The notes beneath the pieces were generated by a model. That model made no database searches. It was not told the origin of the DNA and was given only the letters and a program-made list of their open reading frames with translations. A stretch of 64,000 nt of DNA, taken from positions 372,001 through 436,000 of the forward strand of contig JAUTDP010000015.1 in assembly GCA_033439795.1 (NCBI GenBank). Direction: 5' to 3'. The number at the start of each line of letters is the position of its first letter. The stretch's first letter is position 1. The position numbers and the translations under genes were made by a program. This document shows, piece after piece, positions 33,139 to 45,321 of this stretch. This stretch comes from Sordaria brevicollis (Eukaryota; Ascomycota; Sordariomycetes; Sordariales; Sordariaceae).

Positions 33139-34335
33139 GATTTTCAGGGGGGGGGGGGGCGAATGGGATTTTGGATTATATACGGTTACTAGGTAGCTAC
33201 GACTGGGGCAGGTTTGGTATAGGTTACACTTGCATCATTTTGGGATTTAAGTGGTTATTAGGCAACGGGATACTAGGCAACGGGACATAAGGGACAGGAC
33301 ATAGACAGACTAACTGCTCATCACAAGAACTGGGATTGGGCAAGTTTTTCTGTTTTTGGAAGGAAAGGGGGGGGGGTTATTCAGATTGAGAAGCTTTTTG
33401 GTAGCGAGATATATATCTACGGTGTTATGTTCCTCTTGATGTCCGCCTATGCTTGTCAGTTGACTTTTTAAAAGGAAGAGTGAAACCGTGGGGGTCCCTG
33501 TCAAACATATGAGAGATACGTAGATATCGATACACTTCGCGATAACTCATATCATCGTACTTTTCTGAGCGTATACCATTAATGGAGAGCTACCTACGAT
33601 TTAGTCTTTTTCAAAAGGGCATATTCCTTGCCCCATGGAGAAAATAAAGTTGGGAGAGATTCTCTTGCCATGAGTTTACCAACTCTTTTGTGAAAAAATT
33701 TTTCAATATTGCCGAATTTCTCTATCTAGGGGCACGATATATTAATGAGATCCCAATTTCCGTCTGTCTGGTCTTGCCCTGTCAGTGTTAGTTAGGTTAG
33801 CGCTTCCAACGTGGACGAAGAACAAACAAATTCGGTTGAGAAAAAAAGGCCGTCGTCCGCCACATAGCACAAACTTTTTCATACTTGTTGTTGTCGTCGT
33901 CCGTTAGATGTCGGTATTGCGGTCAACTGGTGGTACATGCACTTCTTGTATAGGTATGCTGGTAGAGGGGCAACTTTTCTTCCATGTCTTCTGAACCTCA
34001 TACGGTGGATCAGCCATGCAAATACAGTTCATAACCTCTACACAGATCAAAGCCGCTTAATACGCAATCTGCATTAAACTCCATCATGGGGTATGAGAAA
34101 CTAACAACCACCAACCAGAAAACCGATGATCCGCCGCCATCCACTCATCATTTCCTATATGGTACAGTTCCTGACCTGACCTGGCTAGCAAGTTATCAAC
34201 GCCTTATATCCGACTTCAAGAAATGTCATGAACTTTTCCTCCACTCATCCCCCTCCACTTCTTGTTCTCCTCCCGTTCCTCTCTTCCTCCCATTCCTCTT
34301 CCCCCGCGTCCTTCTATAACACAAGCCCTTCAGCT
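33139..34335. other. Intergenic between convergent genes
   Basis: 3' flanks of the SANT-like gene (+) and the RPAP1-like gene (-). A G13-type run sits near 33147-33160. No gene recognised. Confidence 0.5.
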
Positions 34336-35856
34336 CTACAACCCCCTCCACTTCTCCTTCCACCCCCCCTTCTCAAACAACCACATCGCCTCAATCGCAT
34401 ACGCCCTCACACTCACACTCCCCACCCCCTCCTCCACGGCCGCCGCCTCCCCAATACTTTCTAGTACTCTCCCCTCCTGAAAACACCTCCAAAGCCCAAA
34501 CGCCAAATCATCCTCATCCCCATCCCTCCCTCCCGCTCCCGTGCCCCACTCCCCCTTTCCCAACCTGTACAACATCCGCCCCAGCGTCCTAAACGCAATA
34601 CATCTTTGGGAGTTGACACTACTCCTCGCCAACCTCGCCAACTCCGGGATCGTATACCCCGCAGCCTCAGGTGCTTCACCGTGGTGATGCAGTCCCTTGG
34701 ACACCGGGATCTGGCGCGAAAGACGAGGGGGGATTAAACGGCCCTTAAAGTCGAAACGGAGAGCAGAGACGGGGAGCGAGGATTGGCCTGGGTAATAGGG
34801 GCTTTCTTTGTCGGCGGGGGAGTCTTCGGTCGGGATGGGGGCCATCCAGGCTAGCTTTGAAGGGTCGGCGGGTAAGGAGGGGAAGAACTTTTCGTGGAGG
34901 GTGGAGAGGAAGTTGGGGTCTGATGGGTCGAGTTCCGGGGGAGGGGGGGCGGTGGGGAAGTGTACGCCTTTGAGGTCTTCTTCGGAATCGGCAGAGTGGT
35001 TGTGGGATGGGTCGTTGCATGTTGAGGGGGTAACGGGGGTTTGGGGCTCGGAGGAGGAGCCGGCGGTTGGTGAGGTGGGCGTGGCGAGGTCTTCTTCTGA
35101 GAAAGAAGTCTTTTGAGGGTAGGGTGTGGGTGGCTGCTTGGAGCGGATGGGGAAGCTGCCGCGGGGAGGATGTTCGGGGGCGAGGTCTTCGTTGAAGGTG
35201 ACGGACTTTTTGGGTTTCTTTGGTTGGTCGGACTCTTCTTGTTCGTCTTCTACGTATGCGCTCTTCGAGGTCGTGGTCTTGATCGAGGGTGGCTTCTTGT
35301 AGGAGATGGTCGGGCCGCTGTCGTCTGCTTTCTTTTCGCTCGACTTTGTAGTCGGCTTCTCGGTTGGCTCTTCGGTAGTCGGCTTCTCGACCGGCTTCTC
35401 GGGAATGTCCCAGACTTTGGGGTCGTTGTTGTTGGAACCATCCTCGACATTGGCTCGTCGGAGAAGCATCTGAATGAGTCTAGGGTCGAGGCCATTGAAG
35501 AGTTCTCGTTGGGCTTCGGCAATCTCTTCTGGTGACATGGAGCTCAGGAGCTTGTTGTTTTCCTCATCGATTCTCTTCTTCTCGGACTTGATCGGGTCTT
35601 CATCGATTTGTGGCTTTGCGCCGCTGGTGAACTTGATGGATGGTGATGGTGTTGATGGAGTCGCTTGCGCTGACGATGACGCGGATGATGATGATGGGTC
35701 TGCTTGTTGTTGTCGCTGCTTCTTGAAGGCCGAGACTCGTTTCTTGGGAGCAGGAAAGCCTCCAGAGGAAGCAGGCGGCGGAGTTGGGAACGAGGGAGGT
35801 TTGACCTCGCCTACTTTCCGTTCCTTGATATCGAGGATTTCGAGAGTGCCGTCCAT
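34336..35856 (-). CDS. RPAP1-like RNA polymerase II-associated protein (Rba50-like)
   Basis: Single exon, 506 residues, ATG at 35856. Two hallmark segments are seen. The first (about residues 107-136) reads MSPEEIAEAQRELFNGLDPR then LIQMLLRRAN, matching the RPAP1 N-terminal domain. The second (about 364-440) reads LRFDFKGRLIPP, then IPVSKGLHHHGEAPEAAGYT, then ELARLARSSVNSQR, matching the RPAP1 C-terminal domain. RPAP1 and yeast Rba50 bind Rpb3-containing assembly intermediates and act with GPN GTPases in assembly and nuclear import of RNA polymerase II, probably from the cytoplasm. The region between the domains is low-complexity with many Lys-Pro and Glu-Lys-Pro-Thr repeats. As in other fungi, the very long helical repeat part of the animal protein is absent, so the length is normal for the fungal type. 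Confidence 0.88.
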   Translation of the reverse strand: MDGTLEILDIKERKVGEVKPPSFPTPPPASSGGFPAPKKRVSAFKKQRQQQADPSSSSASSSAQATPSTPSPSIKFTSGAKPQIDEDPIKSEKKRIDEENNKLLSSMSPEEIAEAQRELFNGLDPRLIQMLLRRANVEDGSNNNDPKVWDIPEKPVEKPTTEEPTEKPTTKSSEKKADDSGPTISYKKPPSIKTTTSKSAYVEDEQEESDQPKKPKKSVTFNEDLAPEHPPRGSFPIRSKQPPTPYPQKTSFSEEDLATPTSPTAGSSSEPQTPVTPSTCNDPSHNHSADSEEDLKGVHFPTAPPPPELDPSDPNFLSTLHEKFFPSLPADPSKLAWMAPIPTEDSPADKESPYYPGQSSLPVSALRFDFKGRLIPPRLSRQIPVSKGLHHHGEAPEAAGYTIPELARLARSSVNSQRCIAFRTLGRMLYRLGKGEWGTGAGGRDGDEDDLAFGLWRCFQEGRVLESIGEAAAVEEGVGSVSVRAYAIEAMWLFEKGGWKEKWRGL

Positions 35857-36896
35857 TGTGTCGAGTCGAGTCGCGGTCGCGTCGAGATGGATGACTTGAG
35901 TGTTTGTCGTTGGTGCCTATCAACCAGTGATATGACGCACGATAAAAAAAAAGCTAGTTGGGTCGTTCTTGGGTCGATGGTATGGTTGGCGATATGCGGG
36001 GATAATGTATGCGGACCTCAAAGAGCAGACGATGCAGCAGTGGATTCTTTGAAACGCAATCAATTACAGATACGGTCATCCGGCATAAATGGAAGTGGAA
36101 GGTTCAAAGAAATCAAAGGAGGGGCTTGCCTGCCGAAGCTTGCTTGACGAACGGAAAAGAATTGTCAGCGCGGCGGATCCCGGCTTTAAGCCACACCAAG
36201 CACTGCATTAGCGTCGATCCAAGGCTACGGGGTGTACACAGTATGTGCGCTAGTCTTTACAGTGCATTACCGTGCGGCGGCTTGCGGGGGTTTGGGGATC
36301 CATTTTTGTCGTCTGTTTCGCGTTTCGTATTTCAAAATACAAAATGCACATGATGAATTATGACCGGTGTTCCGGTGGTTCTATAGGGAATATGGATATT
36401 CGGCACGTTTGAGAAAAAGAAGCTCTACAGATATTCCGCCCTGGGCTGGTGATCAGCATGAGATGAGCTTGTTTCCAACATTCTTTTCGACCATGCCAAG
36501 TGAGCTCATGCCGATTTCGTCTTTGTCAGTCAGTCACTTGATGGCCTCTTAGCGGCCGTGCTTTGTGTTTTGTAAGAAGTGGTGGTATAGTGTGGTGTGG
36601 TGCTGCTAATTGTTGTCTGAGATCTTGTCATTCGGCGTCGCACCAAGATAACGCCGGCCATATGCTATACACACCGGCTGCAGTAGGTACGCACGCAGCA
36701 AGAAGAGCACATTTCGGACTTGCAATGTGCTGCCTCTGTAACACATGCAGCGAGTTCATCTCTTTTCCTTACAAAGGCAATGGCAGCCGCGAATCTCTTT
36801 CCCTCCCTCTCTCCTTCCCTCCCTTCCTTCCTTACCTAGTTCGTGTGGCTTGACCATCCCGCCCCAGCCGCATCGACGAATGCGACGTGCCGGCAA
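35857..36896. other. Intergenic left of the Mutator-like element
   Basis: Promoter of the RPAP1-like gene (-) and about 0.9 kb without recognisable genes. Normal GC up to the terminal inverted repeat. Confidence 0.5.
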
Positions 36897-36905
36897 CTGA
36901 AATTT
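36897..36905 (+). repeat. 9-bp target-site duplication, left (CTGAAATTT)
   Basis: Identical to 40827-40835 on the other side of the element. Nine base pairs is characteristic of Mutator-type transposases. Confidence 0.85.
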
Positions 36906-37027
36906 CGGAATTGGTAACGGGTAAGACCCTAGATAGTAACGGGTGAGACTTTCCCCACTTACAGGTGCCAGACCGACCGCCAGACTGCACTCCACCCAGC
37001 ACAGTAAGCGAGCGCGCGCCACTATAT
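36906..37027 (+). repeat. Left terminal inverted repeat (~122 bp)
   Basis: Begins CGGAATTGGTAACGGGT and is inverted at 40703-40826 with few differences. It holds two copies of GTAACGGGTRAGAC about 22 bp apart, followed by a GC-rich core. Confidence 0.88.
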
Positions 37028-40000
37028 ACACTACACTGCACACAACGTTAGCGCCACTCTATATTACTCTTTTACGTAAAGCTATTTAAAAACTCCAAAA
37101 CAATCTATTATCTATTTACCGCGGCGGTTAATACGGTTCTTACTAATTTAATTACATCCCCTATTATTTTAATTATATTAATTATATTAATTATATTAGC
37201 GGTTTAGAACGTATATACTTACCCTAATTTTAATACCTTTAATACGGTGGCTATTAGGGAGGTTATTAGAATTATACCCGCCTATTTAATTCGCCTAACG
37301 TTTACTTTCCTCCTCCTCTTTATTTTTATATTAATATTAAAAATAGTCCTATAATTCGAGGGGGGTAATTATATTATATTTACAATATAATAAAACCCTA
37401 CGAGCCTTACTATAATTAATTTAAAGGAGGAGGAAGTTAACTATTAAAGGGGGGAAATTTAAAAAGCGCTTATATTACGAAATTATTTATAGTACCGTTA
37501 TAAAAATACGCTAACCGTTTTATATATAGCGTATTTTCTTCTATACATACTTATGTAAAATTACCCAATTTAATAGTAAGTAGTAAATAATCCCTATATT
37601 AATTCTAGCGGGCGCTACTTAAATTTAATATAAGGGATTATTTAATTTATTAATTTAATATAAGCGCTAATTATAGAAAAGGATTTTAAGTATAAAAATT
37701 GAAAATATTAGAAGGAGGAAGAAGAGTTAGAAATTATTATAGTAATATTAGTATTAAAACTTATATTTAGGAAGGTAGTAGTAGTTAAATAAGTTAGAAA
37801 TTAGGGGTAGAATTTATAATTAGGGGATTTCGTTATATTCCCCTCCTTTTTCCGTTGCGGCGCTTTTACGTTGGTTTAAATAATTCGTTGTAAGAAGGTA
37901 CGCGCGCGTTATTATATCGGTTTAGGTTTATTAGCTTTTTTATTAATAATAGGGGGGATTATTAATATTAAATAATTTATATATTTTTAGGTTTATTTAA
38001 TTACGTATAATATAATTAATTAGGTAATTATTAATTATAGTTTTAGATAAGGCATTTCTACGTGGGCGGCGGCGGTTAGGAAGGGGGATTAGGTTTTATA
38101 TAATTATATAAATAAATATTAATAAATATATAAATAAAGAGGATAAAAAAATAAGGTAGAAAATATATTAAAATTATATTTTTATTATTTAATTAAATTA
38201 TCGCTATTATTAGGGGTTAATTATTAATGCCGGTTTATTTTAATAAGGTGTAATTTCTTTAAGGGAGTTTATTATATTATATTTAATAATAAATAATTAT
38301 AAAGTAAATTATATTACGTTATAAACGCTTTTATATAATTTGCGTATAGATTTATTTTTAATTCCTATTCGTTCCTCCGTTAATCGTTATAAATATAACG
38401 GTATTACTTCTATATTAATATTATAGGGATAAATCCTATTTTTCCTAATATATTTTCGAAAATTTAAATAATTTTATACTTCGGTAACGAATTTTACCGT
38501 ACTTTTATAAATTATATAATAAAGCGGTCCTTTTAAGTAATATAAGCGAAGCGGATATATTTATAAAATTGATTTAATTTAGTAAATTGGTTTTTAAGGA
38601 ACCGTTTAATTACTTTATATATAAATTCGATTTTATTAATTATTCGAATATTAAAATTATATAATTTTGAAATTATATAATTATTAAATTTATAAATCTA
38701 TAGAAGGTAGTATTTGTATAAATATTTGAGTAACGGCATTTAGCGTAGAAATTCTTTGTAAAGTAATTATTAAGTACATTTAAAAATAATTTTAATTTTT
38801 ACGTATATAATTTTTTTCTATTTATTTATAAAACTTTTATATATATTAGGGTAGAACTTTCTACCCTATATAAAATTTAGGATATCACGAATATAAGGTT
38901 ATACGCTATTTAATTTATTTTAGGTAGCGTAATTAGCGGCGGTATTATTTATAGCTTTTTCTAGGTTTTTAGTAAACGGTTGGGCATTAATTTTTTACTC
39001 GTTGGGGTCTTTATTATTTTAATGGGCGTTATTAACGATATAAGCCGGCGGGTCCGGTTTATTTCCTTCGAAATTAAATAATATTATTAATATTAGCGTT
39101 AGGGGTTCGAAGTATAAAGTAGTTATACCCGCTACTACGTTTATATCCTTATATTACACCTATTTTTTTATAATATAGTAGTATATATTCTTTATAATGT
39201 ATTAAATATAAAGTTAATAGGGGATACTCGGGTACACTTTACGCGTAATTTTCTTAAAACCTTTATAGAAATTATTAATAATAATAGCGGGGTGGTTAAT
39301 ATTATAGTCCGTTTATAATTTCTTAAGGTAGTTGAAATATTAATCGAAATCCTCCTCCTTTTCGTTATTTAATAGATTAAATGCGATATTGAAATTATAG
39401 TGTAAGGAGTCGATATTAATAACGTTTAATAAGGGAAAATTGAATTTATTTATTTATATAAAAAAAAAGGGAGGTTAGAAACCCCCTAAAGTAAAAAAAA
39501 TAAAAAGTGTAAAAAACGTAATAAAAATAAATAGATAGATTAATATAAATAATAATAGAAAGTTTGCTTATTTATTTTATAAGTATTATTTATTAGTATA
39601 ATTAACGGATTTACTTTTTATATTTTAATATATTATTTAAAGGTTTAAAAGACCCGTTTTACCCTCCTTTTTAAATTATTACCTTTATAATAATTAATAT
39701 AATATTCGATATTATATTCTATTTTATATTTAGTGAGTAAATCGAATAATATTTTAATCGAGGAGTAATTACTATATTTAATATTACGAAGGCGCCGTTA
39801 GATATTAAGTATATTTTGGGGGGAGATAGTAAATTTACAACCGTGTAATTTAAATATTAAATTATTACCTTAGTAGATTATTTCGCTAACGTTAAGGGTA
39901 AAGTTATCTTCTATTAATAAATTTAGAATATTGAATATATTATTAAAATAATAGGTAATTTATTATATAATTATACGAATAATATTAAATAATTTTTTAA

Positions 40001-40702
40001 TAGCGAGTTCGATAGCCGGTTTATAGTCCTTCTATTATTGCCGACGGAAGTTCGTATTATTTATTAAATTTATTATACTTTAGGGGGGTTAGTGGAATTA
40101 AAATAAAGGATATAAGAATATATATTTAATAAAGTAATTATATATTATTTTTATCTCTTTAATAAATTATTTATTATTTCTCTTCGTATATTATATAATT
40201 TTAGTACTATATTCGTAACCGGTTTACTTTATTCTCCGATTTCGAATACTTTACTCAATATTTTTAGGCTTACGGTTACGGTTATAATGAAAATTTACCC
40301 TTATAATTCGGTTATTTCGTTTAATTTTATTATTTATTATTATAATAAAATTAATACGGGTTATATATTAATAGAGGGTATTTATAACCTCCTTTTATAT
40401 TTCGAAGGGATTAATAGTATAATATAGCGGTAATATTAGTATTAGTATTAGTAACCGTTATTTTAAAGGTCGGGGTTGGGTAGGTATACGTTAGGGGGAT
40501 TATAACTACGATTAATATTCGGACCGGCGGGATTTAATAGAGAGGGTAATGGGGGATTACGTAGCGCGCTCGGGGGTAGTTAGAATTTTTATAACGGCGA
40601 TAATAACGACGGCGGCGAGGTTAATAATAGTTTTAGAGTGTGTATAATTGATTAACGGTCGTTAATAGGTTGTATGGGGATGGAGGTTATCCTTGGGTAG
40701 CG

Positions 40703-40826
40703 ATATAGTAGCGCGCGTTCGTTTACTATATTAGGGGTGGAGTGTAGTCTGGCGGTCGGTCTGGCACCTATAAGTGGGGAAAGTCTCACCCGTTACCATA
40801 TAGAGTCTAACCCGTTACCGATTCCG
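40703..40826 (-). repeat. Right terminal inverted repeat (~124 bp)
   Basis: Reverse complement of 36906-37027 with RIP-type transitions and one 2-nt length difference. Its inner end is more mutated than that of the left copy. Confidence 0.88.
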
Positions 40827-40835
40827 CTGAAATTT
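40827..40835 (+). repeat. 9-bp target-site duplication, right (CTGAAATTT)
   Basis: Matches 36897-36905 exactly. Confidence 0.85.
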
Positions 40836-43230
40836 ACCTTTGGAAAACGTCGCGGTTATTGTGTCGCTAACGAGTGGGTCACACAAGCGCGGCTCCAAAT
40901 GTCGCGCAGCGTCCATCCCGAATCTGGAACAAGCTGTATCGGTACGTATCGGTACGGGTGCTTGTACCTGACGGCACTGACTGGGGTTGTTGGAGTTTCA
41001 AGCTGGTCTGTGCGCCTTCCGCCTCTCATCCGCGTCGTCGCATTTCGTTGCGCTAGCTCGAGGTACCGTCATGAGGTTCGTACTGTGTTGTCCTCTTTTG
41101 GGTCTCGGCTTCAATCATCTCTCTCCTCAACCGCGAAACATCAAACATCACAATATGCGGTCTACACCGAAAGTCCTCGGCGACAACCAGACCATATAAT
41201 TTTCTGCCAACCCTTACATATTCAGCGGTACATAAGTGAGCTGTACCGCGGCGCGTCTGATGTGGAGTTATGCAATCACTGCATTTTCAACTTCAACCTC
41301 ACAACCTCAAATGTCGGGGGTCCGGTCGCTCTCAAGTCACTTTTCCCAAGAAAACCCCCCAAAAAGAAGCTCTGTGGCCCTGCGAGGTCACCGGTGTTGC
41401 AGTCCAGTTCCATCCAATTGATTTGATGGTGGGAGTGTAACCATGTTTCTCCGTCAGCCCCGTTCTTAATTCTCATTGGTCCAAATTTACCATTTACCTT
41501 AACATTTAGGTTCCCTATTCTTCTATCGCCTCAGGCTGCACCTTGCTTTTGTATTTTCCCGTTTTCCCTCCAGGTCCGCACAGCATATTTGTTAACTTCT
41601 TGGCATAGGTAACACCTGGGCCTCTTCTCTTTTCCTCAACCCCCTTCTTCTCTTTTGGTTCTTCCGGCCTGCCGTCTCCTCTCTGTCATGCGGCCCATTT
41701 GCGAGAGAGAAGAGGCCTGGCCAGCAAAACACTTGCGCAGAGCAGGGTCCTCTTTCAATGTTTCTGATTCGCCTTGGCTCCATCCACCTCATTGCCCGCC
41801 CTCGCTGATAGCCCAAACCATGAGTCTCTAATCAGTATCCAGGCCACCTGCCACTGCGTTTGGTAATTGTCGGGGCCCCGGCTTTCCCTTTTGTCTTCCC
41901 ATGACTTGTTCTCTTCCTACCTAACAAGCCATGCCCATTTCCACCGGACTTGGATCGATAGCATGCAATTGGGAGACCATCTTTCCCGTCTGGATGGCCA
42001 TTGCATTTGTTAGACCTGGTGGCCAGCTGCTGTCCGTGTCGGCGCTGCTGCAAAATAATTAATCGTTCCCAGTCAGAATCGGTCCATTCAACACGTAGCC
42101 ATCCACCCATCCCCATCCCATCCCATCCATCCACATCCCGCTCTCGCTCGGTGTTTTCTATTTTCCCCCTTCATCGCACCACCTCCCACTTCCGCCAATT
42201 CTCTCCCTCTCTCCTCTCTCTCTCTTCACCAAAACACCCACCGACTTTTGCACTGCAATTGACAATTTCCATCATAACCCTTTCTTTTTGTCGGGTTACG
42301 CTTTTCAAAAGTCGATTTTTCAATTTCGCAAATTCCGCCGCATCAAACCATCACCCGCGATTGCCCGTTTCCCCCATTCGCCGGTCATATTTGAGCATTT
42401 TTCGACTGCTGTGTCATCAGGTTTTGGCAGGTGGTGCAGCCATACTCTTGGAAGTTGAGGATATTCCCAACCGGCAAATCCCCACTTTTCCAAGCACAGG
42501 CCGACGAGTTGGCAAGACAGACAAAAAGCAGGTCACGTTACCACGGCTTGGAAAGCTAGTCGCGCCCCCAGTTCAGCCAAGTGCATCAGTGCATCCCGCC
42601 CCAAAGGGAAACCCCAAACTCCAAAAAGAGGAACCCCAAAGAGGAACCACAAGGGCCAAACCACGCACTCCTTGGCAACCTCTTCATTGGCTGTTCCCGG
42701 CAGGTCCCACTGCGCGAACCGATTGGCGGCTGTCAACTAATAATACACCCACCCACACCTACCTCCCGGAGCGAGCCCGTCACCACCAGGAAGTGGAAAG
42801 CCAGGGCACTGTTGGAGACTTGGAGGAACCCACACCTGTTCTCGACTGAACACCGAAGCCAGGCCGGTCCAGATTCCCACGCAGGCTGCTAGTAGCAGCT
42901 CAGTCACGGCGCAAGGCACAAGGCACCAACACCACTACTATCATTATCGTCGACACATATCATTTGTATCGATCACGACAACAAACATCATCATATCGAA
43001 TTCACCATAGCAGTTCTTAGCGACATTGTTCCAACTCGAGACACGACGCGACACGACCGAGACATCATCAAGGACCGCGTACCCGGTATACCTAGTCCAT
43101 CACCAACAAGCAGGTACCTCTACCTGTTTCCCGTCGGTACAGCCACGTCCACGGCGACAACCACCACACACAACTATCCGGTACCTCTTCACTCCTCCAC
43201 AGACACCGAGCGCAAGCAGATATCGCCAAT
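40836..43230. other. Intergenic and long pyrimidine-rich leader of the Hpc2-like gene
   Basis: No convincing gene. From about 42060 the plus strand is rich in CT and CA, as in long Neurospora-type leaders, and leads into the ATG at 43231. Several short upstream ATGs lie in this leader, so upstream-ORF control is possible. Confidence 0.45.
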
Positions 43231-45321
43231 ATGGACGAGATAGTTGTTGATCCCGGTTCTAGCGCCGCCCAGTTCAGTATCATGCAGTCGCAACAGCCAC
43301 CCCAACATGGTCCCGAGGTCCGCCTGACCGCCGCCGGTGTGCCCCGCAAGAAGCCCGGTCGCAAGCCGAAACCCAAAGAGCCCGCCGACGAGAACTCGAC
43401 CGCCACCGAGCAACAGCCTAAGCAGCGCCGTCCGCGCAAGCCCAAAGACCCTAATGCCCCTCCTATCCAGAGAAAGCGGAAAGCCGCCGCCACCGATACC
43501 CCGGATCTTGCCGACGCACACGACCACGACACCTCAATGGAGATAGACACCTCGCTGGCTTCTGCCAATCGCTACAGCCTCGGCGGCCCCAGCAAGTTAG
43601 AGGCGCCCATCATTTCTCTCGACCAACGGGCACCAAAGATACCCAAGCGCGAGACCCATCCCGTGTCCATGAGCCATCTGCTCAACGATGAGGCCCCACC
43701 GTCGAAACCCCCGCCCAGGCAAGTGTTTGACCCTATAAGAGGAAGTTACGACCCGGTCCGAGAGACCATGGTGTCCAGAGACGTTTTCGGTACCGCTTCG
43801 ATTATGGGCTCACCCCGCGCACCCACCTCACAACCGGTTAACCGCGCCAGTGCCTCACCTTCAATTGCGAGCTTGGTCGACCCTCCCACTGTGTCTCACA
43901 ACATCTCGCCAGTCCCGTCGCACCAAACACCTTACAATACTACTACCACCAAGTCGCGCCTTCAAGAGTCAACATCAGCCACACCTGCGTCATCGAACCC
44001 CGTGCGCTCTACACCGCAACAAATCACTAAACCAACTATCATCGAAGTCAGGCGTGCCCCTCCGCCGCCTCCCGCACCCGCCGCCTCACAGAGGAAGCCG
44101 TCGCCTCCAAAGAACTCGTTCACTAGCATGGCAACAGTTCCGCCGACGTCCTCGGCAGCAGCCGCCACCAAGGCAGCAACAGAGACTCCATCAACAATTC
44201 CTCCTCCAACCAACAACAAGAAGCTTACAGCTCTCGTGCAACAAGAGCGCGAAAGCACAAATCCCCGCGGCAATAAGACCGGGAGCAACCATTCCTCAGA
44301 AGCTGTCAACAACAAACGCGATGGCGGCAGTAACAGTCTCAAGGACGCCCTTCTCCCACCCCTACCCTCTGTAGGTGGCGGTGGCACCGAGCGCTCCATC
44401 CTCGACTTTGGCAAAGTCAATCCCGGCCAGGAAATCGAAGCACCCTCCATCAAGATCCACATCCCCCTGAACGGCGAAACTAATAAATACGTCAACTTCA
44501 TGCGGATGGCCGAGGAACAATACGGCTGGGACGCCTTACACCCCCGCCAAGCTGCCAACCGGGAGCGCAAAGCACGCATCGCAGCCGCCACCGCCGCGCT
44601 CGAAAAGTCGGTCGGCGCCAGCGGCCGCGAGTCCGGCGAAGAAATGGATGAAGACATCCAGTCGGATGCAGAAAACAGTAACATCGAGATGGGTGGCACT
44701 AATGCCTTAACCAACGGCGCGGCTGCCGCGTCCGGTCCCGAGACAGCACCCGCGAAACCTGCGCGCAAAAAGAGGAATTTCAAGGAGGACGAATACGACA
44801 TCGACGATGACTTTGTCGACGACTCGGAAATGCTCTGGGAGGCGCAGGCGGCTGCGTCTAGGGATGGCTTCTTTGTGTATTCGGGTCCGCTGATCCCCGA
44901 GGTTCCCAAACCGGAAGTGGCACCCCCCGCTCGTCGCGGACGTGGTGGTGGACGGGGAAGCAGAGGTGGACGAGGCGGGACGACACGCGGTGGAGCAAAT
45001 GCAGCTGGACACGGAGCTGACGGCACAGCGACTGAAAAGCCAAGTGGACGTGGGCGAGGCGGTGGGCCGGGTAGTAGAGGTGGACGGGGAGGTGGTGGAG
45101 ACGGGACGAGGAAGCCGAGGATTACGAAGCTGGAGAAGGAGCAGAGGGAAAGGGAACGGGCGGAACGCGAAAGGTTGGCGACGATCACGGCTATGGCGAA
45201 GGCGATGTCGCCTGGTGCTGCGGGTTCGGCGTATGGGTTGTTGGGATTAACGAGTCCGTCGCCTGGTGCTGCTGCTGCTGCGGGTGGGGGAGGACTGCCG
45301 ACGGCGATGATGATTGATTAG
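43231..45321 (+). CDS. Hpc2-like subunit of HIRA histone-chaperone complex
   Basis: Single exon, 696 residues. The diagnostic part is the HUN/Hpc2-related domain at about residues 515-556: DEYDIDDDFVDDSEMLWEAQ, then AASRDGFFVYSGPLIPE. This motif in yeast Hpc2 and animal ubinuclein binds histone H3/H4 and anchors the HIR/HIRA complex, which places H3.3-type histones outside S phase and represses histone genes. Upstream, the protein is disordered and Pro/Ser-rich with a basic AT-hook-like RKKPGRKPKPKE near residue 38 and a second basic stretch RRPRKPKDPN. Residues ~566-640 are rich in Arg-Gly-Gly repeats, unusual for this family and typical of RNA-binding tails. The end has a Lys/Glu/Arg helix and Ala/Gly tail. 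Nuclear. Confidence 0.9.
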   Translation: MDEIVVDPGSSAAQFSIMQSQQPPQHGPEVRLTAAGVPRKKPGRKPKPKEPADENSTATEQQPKQRRPRKPKDPNAPPIQRKRKAAATDTPDLADAHDHDTSMEIDTSLASANRYSLGGPSKLEAPIISLDQRAPKIPKRETHPVSMSHLLNDEAPPSKPPPRQVFDPIRGSYDPVRETMVSRDVFGTASIMGSPRAPTSQPVNRASASPSIASLVDPPTVSHNISPVPSHQTPYNTTTTKSRLQESTSATPASSNPVRSTPQQITKPTIIEVRRAPPPPPAPAASQRKPSPPKNSFTSMATVPPTSSAAAATKAATETPSTIPPPTNNKKLTALVQQERESTNPRGNKTGSNHSSEAVNNKRDGGSNSLKDALLPPLPSVGGGGTERSILDFGKVNPGQEIEAPSIKIHIPLNGETNKYVNFMRMAEEQYGWDALHPRQAANRERKARIAAATAALEKSVGASGRESGEEMDEDIQSDAENSNIEMGGTNALTNGAAAASGPETAPAKPARKKRNFKEDEYDIDDDFVDDSEMLWEAQAAASRDGFFVYSGPLIPEVPKPEVAPPARRGRGGGRGSRGGRGGTTRGGANAAGHGADGTATEKPSGRGRGGGPGSRGGRGGGGDGTRKPRITKLEKEQRERERAERERLATITAMAKAMSPGAAGSAYGLLGLTSPSPGAAAAAGGGGLPTAMMID

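Larger units (their letters stand above)
36906..40826. mobile_element. Mutator-like DNA transposon, destroyed by RIP
   Basis: A 3921-bp element bounded by ~123-bp terminal inverted repeats and a perfect 9-bp target duplication, which together point to the Mutator (MULE) superfamily. The interior from about 37050 to 40700 is AT-rich with strong CpA/TpG loss, so no transposase frame is left and superfamily assignment rests on ends alone. The outer ~110 bp of both repeats are much less mutated. The size could accommodate a transposase of several hundred residues. It sits between the RPAP1-like and Hpc2-like genes and breaks no visible gene. Confidence 0.85.

Noticed and set aside
36906..37043. 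Short minus-strand frames across the left inverted repeat
   Set aside because: They lie in transposon end sequence and have no coding features.
42001..42849. 282-codon open frame upstream of the Hpc2-like gene
   Set aside because: It begins at a non-ATG codon, lies in CT-rich leader sequence, has no family resemblance and is best explained by base composition.
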